From: Candidatus Omnitrophota bacterium
Lineage (GTDB): Bacteria; Omnitrophota; Gorgyraeia; Gygaellales; Profunditerraquicolaceae
DNA: 5,542 nt
Assembly: GCA_028717985.1 (NCBI GenBank)
Contig: JAQUMS010000105.1
Coordinates: 1-5,542 of the forward strand
Reading direction: 5' to 3'
Of this stretch, positions 4,634 through 5,542 are shown piece after piece; position 1 is the stretch's first letter, and the number at the start of each line of letters is the position of its first letter. Position numbers and translations under genes: made by a program. Under the pieces are notes generated by a model. It was not told the origin of the DNA. It saw nothing but the letters and a program-made list of their open reading frames with translations, and ran no database searches.

Positions 4634-5542
4634 AAGAACATAAAATTGAAACATCCAATAAACACATAGAATTAGCCCATCCTCCATTAAAAGCGTATAT
4701 TCCGTTAAGCCAGCATATAGGGAAAATTTGTTCACCGCTTGTACAACCCGGAGATACTGTGCTCCGCGGGCAAAAAATAGCCGCCGCTGAAAACGGAGTA
4801 TATGTCCCCGTTCACGCATCTATTTCAGGAAAAGTCATCGCTATTGAAGAATGCCCCCATCCCATACTCGGCAGATGTAAAGCGATCATCATTGAAAACG
4901 ACGGAAAAGACTCATCCAATATCCCTCCTCCCAAAACCCATGCCGACACTGTTCAGTTAACACCCGACCAGATACGTTCATGCGTCTTTGAAGCGGGAAT
5001 TGTTGGAATGGGAGGAGCTTCATTTCCTACGTACCTCAAATTAACACCCCCCAAGCCTGTGCACACACTGATCATCAACGGAGCGGAATGCGAACCATAT
5101 TTAACCGGCGATTACCGCCTCATGAAGGAAAAAACAGGGGAAATCCTGGCAGGGATAGAACTCATTTCATCGTGCCTCGGAGTTAAAACAATATATATCG
5201 CCATAGAAGATAACAAACCTGACGCAATTGAACAATTTAAAATATATGCCTCATCTCTCGAATGGGCCAGGGAACGCGGACTCTCTATAAAAACTTTAAA
5301 ATCAAACTACCCCCAAGGAGGGGAAAAACAATTAATTAAAAATATTACAAAAAAAGAAGTCCCGCAGCAAAAGCTTCCTTATGACATTGGTGTTGTTGTT
5401 GTTAATGTTGCTACCGTTTTCGCTGTATTCGAAGCGGTGTATAAAAATAAACCCCTGTATGAACGAGTTGTCACTGTAACGGGAGGATGCTTTTCCAACC
5501 CGCAAAATATTTTGGTTCGAATCGGGACCCCGATAAAAGAAC
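4621..5542 (+). CDS. rnfC: Electron transport complex subunit RnfC, 3'-truncated by the window end
   Basis: RnfC is the peripheral NADH-side subunit of the Rnf complex, which couples electron transfer between ferredoxin and NAD to Na+ or H+ pumping. The first 307 codons are visible of about 440 usual for the family. An N-terminal barrel-sandwich region contains IPLSQHIG (27-34) and G-D-x-V-x-x-G-Q-K-I (44-53). The Rossmann-like FMN/NADH domain has GMGGASFPT (129-137), INGAECEPYL (152-161) and PQGGEKQLI (231-239), then the TVTGG strand (285-289). The CxxCxxC iron-sulphur motifs should lie beyond 5542. ATG 4621 is the first start after an in-frame TAA (4612-4614). It lies inside the MFS gene with no clear Shine-Dalgarno, so translational coupling is likely. 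Residue 264 is Ala in NVAT where I recall NVGT as usual. rnfD, G, E, A and B are expected downstream. Confidence 0.95.
   Translation, partial: MVRLKEHKIETSNKHIELAHPPLKAYIPLSQHIGKICSPLVQPGDTVLRGQKIAAAENGVYVPVHASISGKVIAIEECPHPILGRCKAIIIENDGKDSSNIPPPKTHADTVQLTPDQIRSCVFEAGIVGMGGASFPTYLKLTPPKPVHTLIINGAECEPYLTGDYRLMKEKTGEILAGIELISSCLGVKTIYIAIEDNKPDAIEQFKIYASSLEWARERGLSIKTLKSNYPQGGEKQLIKNITKKEVPQQKLPYDIGVVVVNVATVFAVFEAVYKNKPLYERVVTVTGGCFSNPQNILVRIGTPIKE

Noticed and set aside
4625..4819. Minus-strand frame of 64 codons at the start of rnfC
   Set aside because: It is antisense to the well-conserved RnfC N-terminal region and has no supporting signal.
5392..5403. Four consecutive GTT triplets in rnfC
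   Set aside because: In frame this is simply a run of valines in a core beta strand, too short to be a meaningful microsatellite.

Overview
The window looks like chromosomal DNA of a Gram-negative-type anaerobic bacterium with moderate, AT-leaning composition. The evidence is an rnfC gene (subunit of the ion-pumping ferredoxin:NAD oxidoreductase Rnf), Sec signal peptides on small exported proteins, and a membrane histidine kinase with an outside sensor domain. The gene styles remind me of candidate phyla such as Omnitrophota, but that is an impression and not a demonstrated assignment.

Left half (about 1-3000, all minus strand): an OmpR-family response regulator (2325-2990) and its HAMP-type sensor histidine kinase (822-2297) form a two-gene operon. 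It is followed by two small exported proteins, a 66-residue lysine-rich one (489-689) and a 122-residue beta-rich one (124-492). Their reading frames overlap by ATGA, and a rho-independent terminator (54-98) closes the unit. The start codons of the regulator and of the lysine-rich protein are each fixed by a strong Shine-Dalgarno sequence three codons inside the longest ORF.

The most interesting signal is regulatory. Upstream of the regulator, TTAGAA occurs three times at exactly 11-bp spacing (3130, 3141, 3152). The third copy is part of a perfect 24-bp palindrome (3147-3170). A TATAAT lies 12 bp beyond the proximal copy on the minus strand. Upstream of the small-protein operon there is a looser series of four TTA-starting units, also 11 bp apart (749, 760, 771, 782), with a -10-like TATATT again 12 bp beyond. 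This is the layout of PhoB/OmpR-type activated promoters. It suggests that the regulator controls both its own operon and the two small envelope proteins, giving a compact signal-sensing and envelope-response module.

Right half (about 3229-5542, plus strand): a strong extended -10 promoter drives a tRNA-Thr(CGU). Only 20 nt later, with a T8 run but no Shine-Dalgarno, an MFS exporter-like gene (3380-4633) begins. It overlaps the start of rnfC by 13 nt, and rnfC runs off the window. The MFS gene has no room for a promoter of its own after the tRNA, so a tRNA-mRNA transcript is likely. The remainder of an rnf operon is expected downstream. The 3000-3287 gap holds the two divergent promoters and the operator-like repeats.
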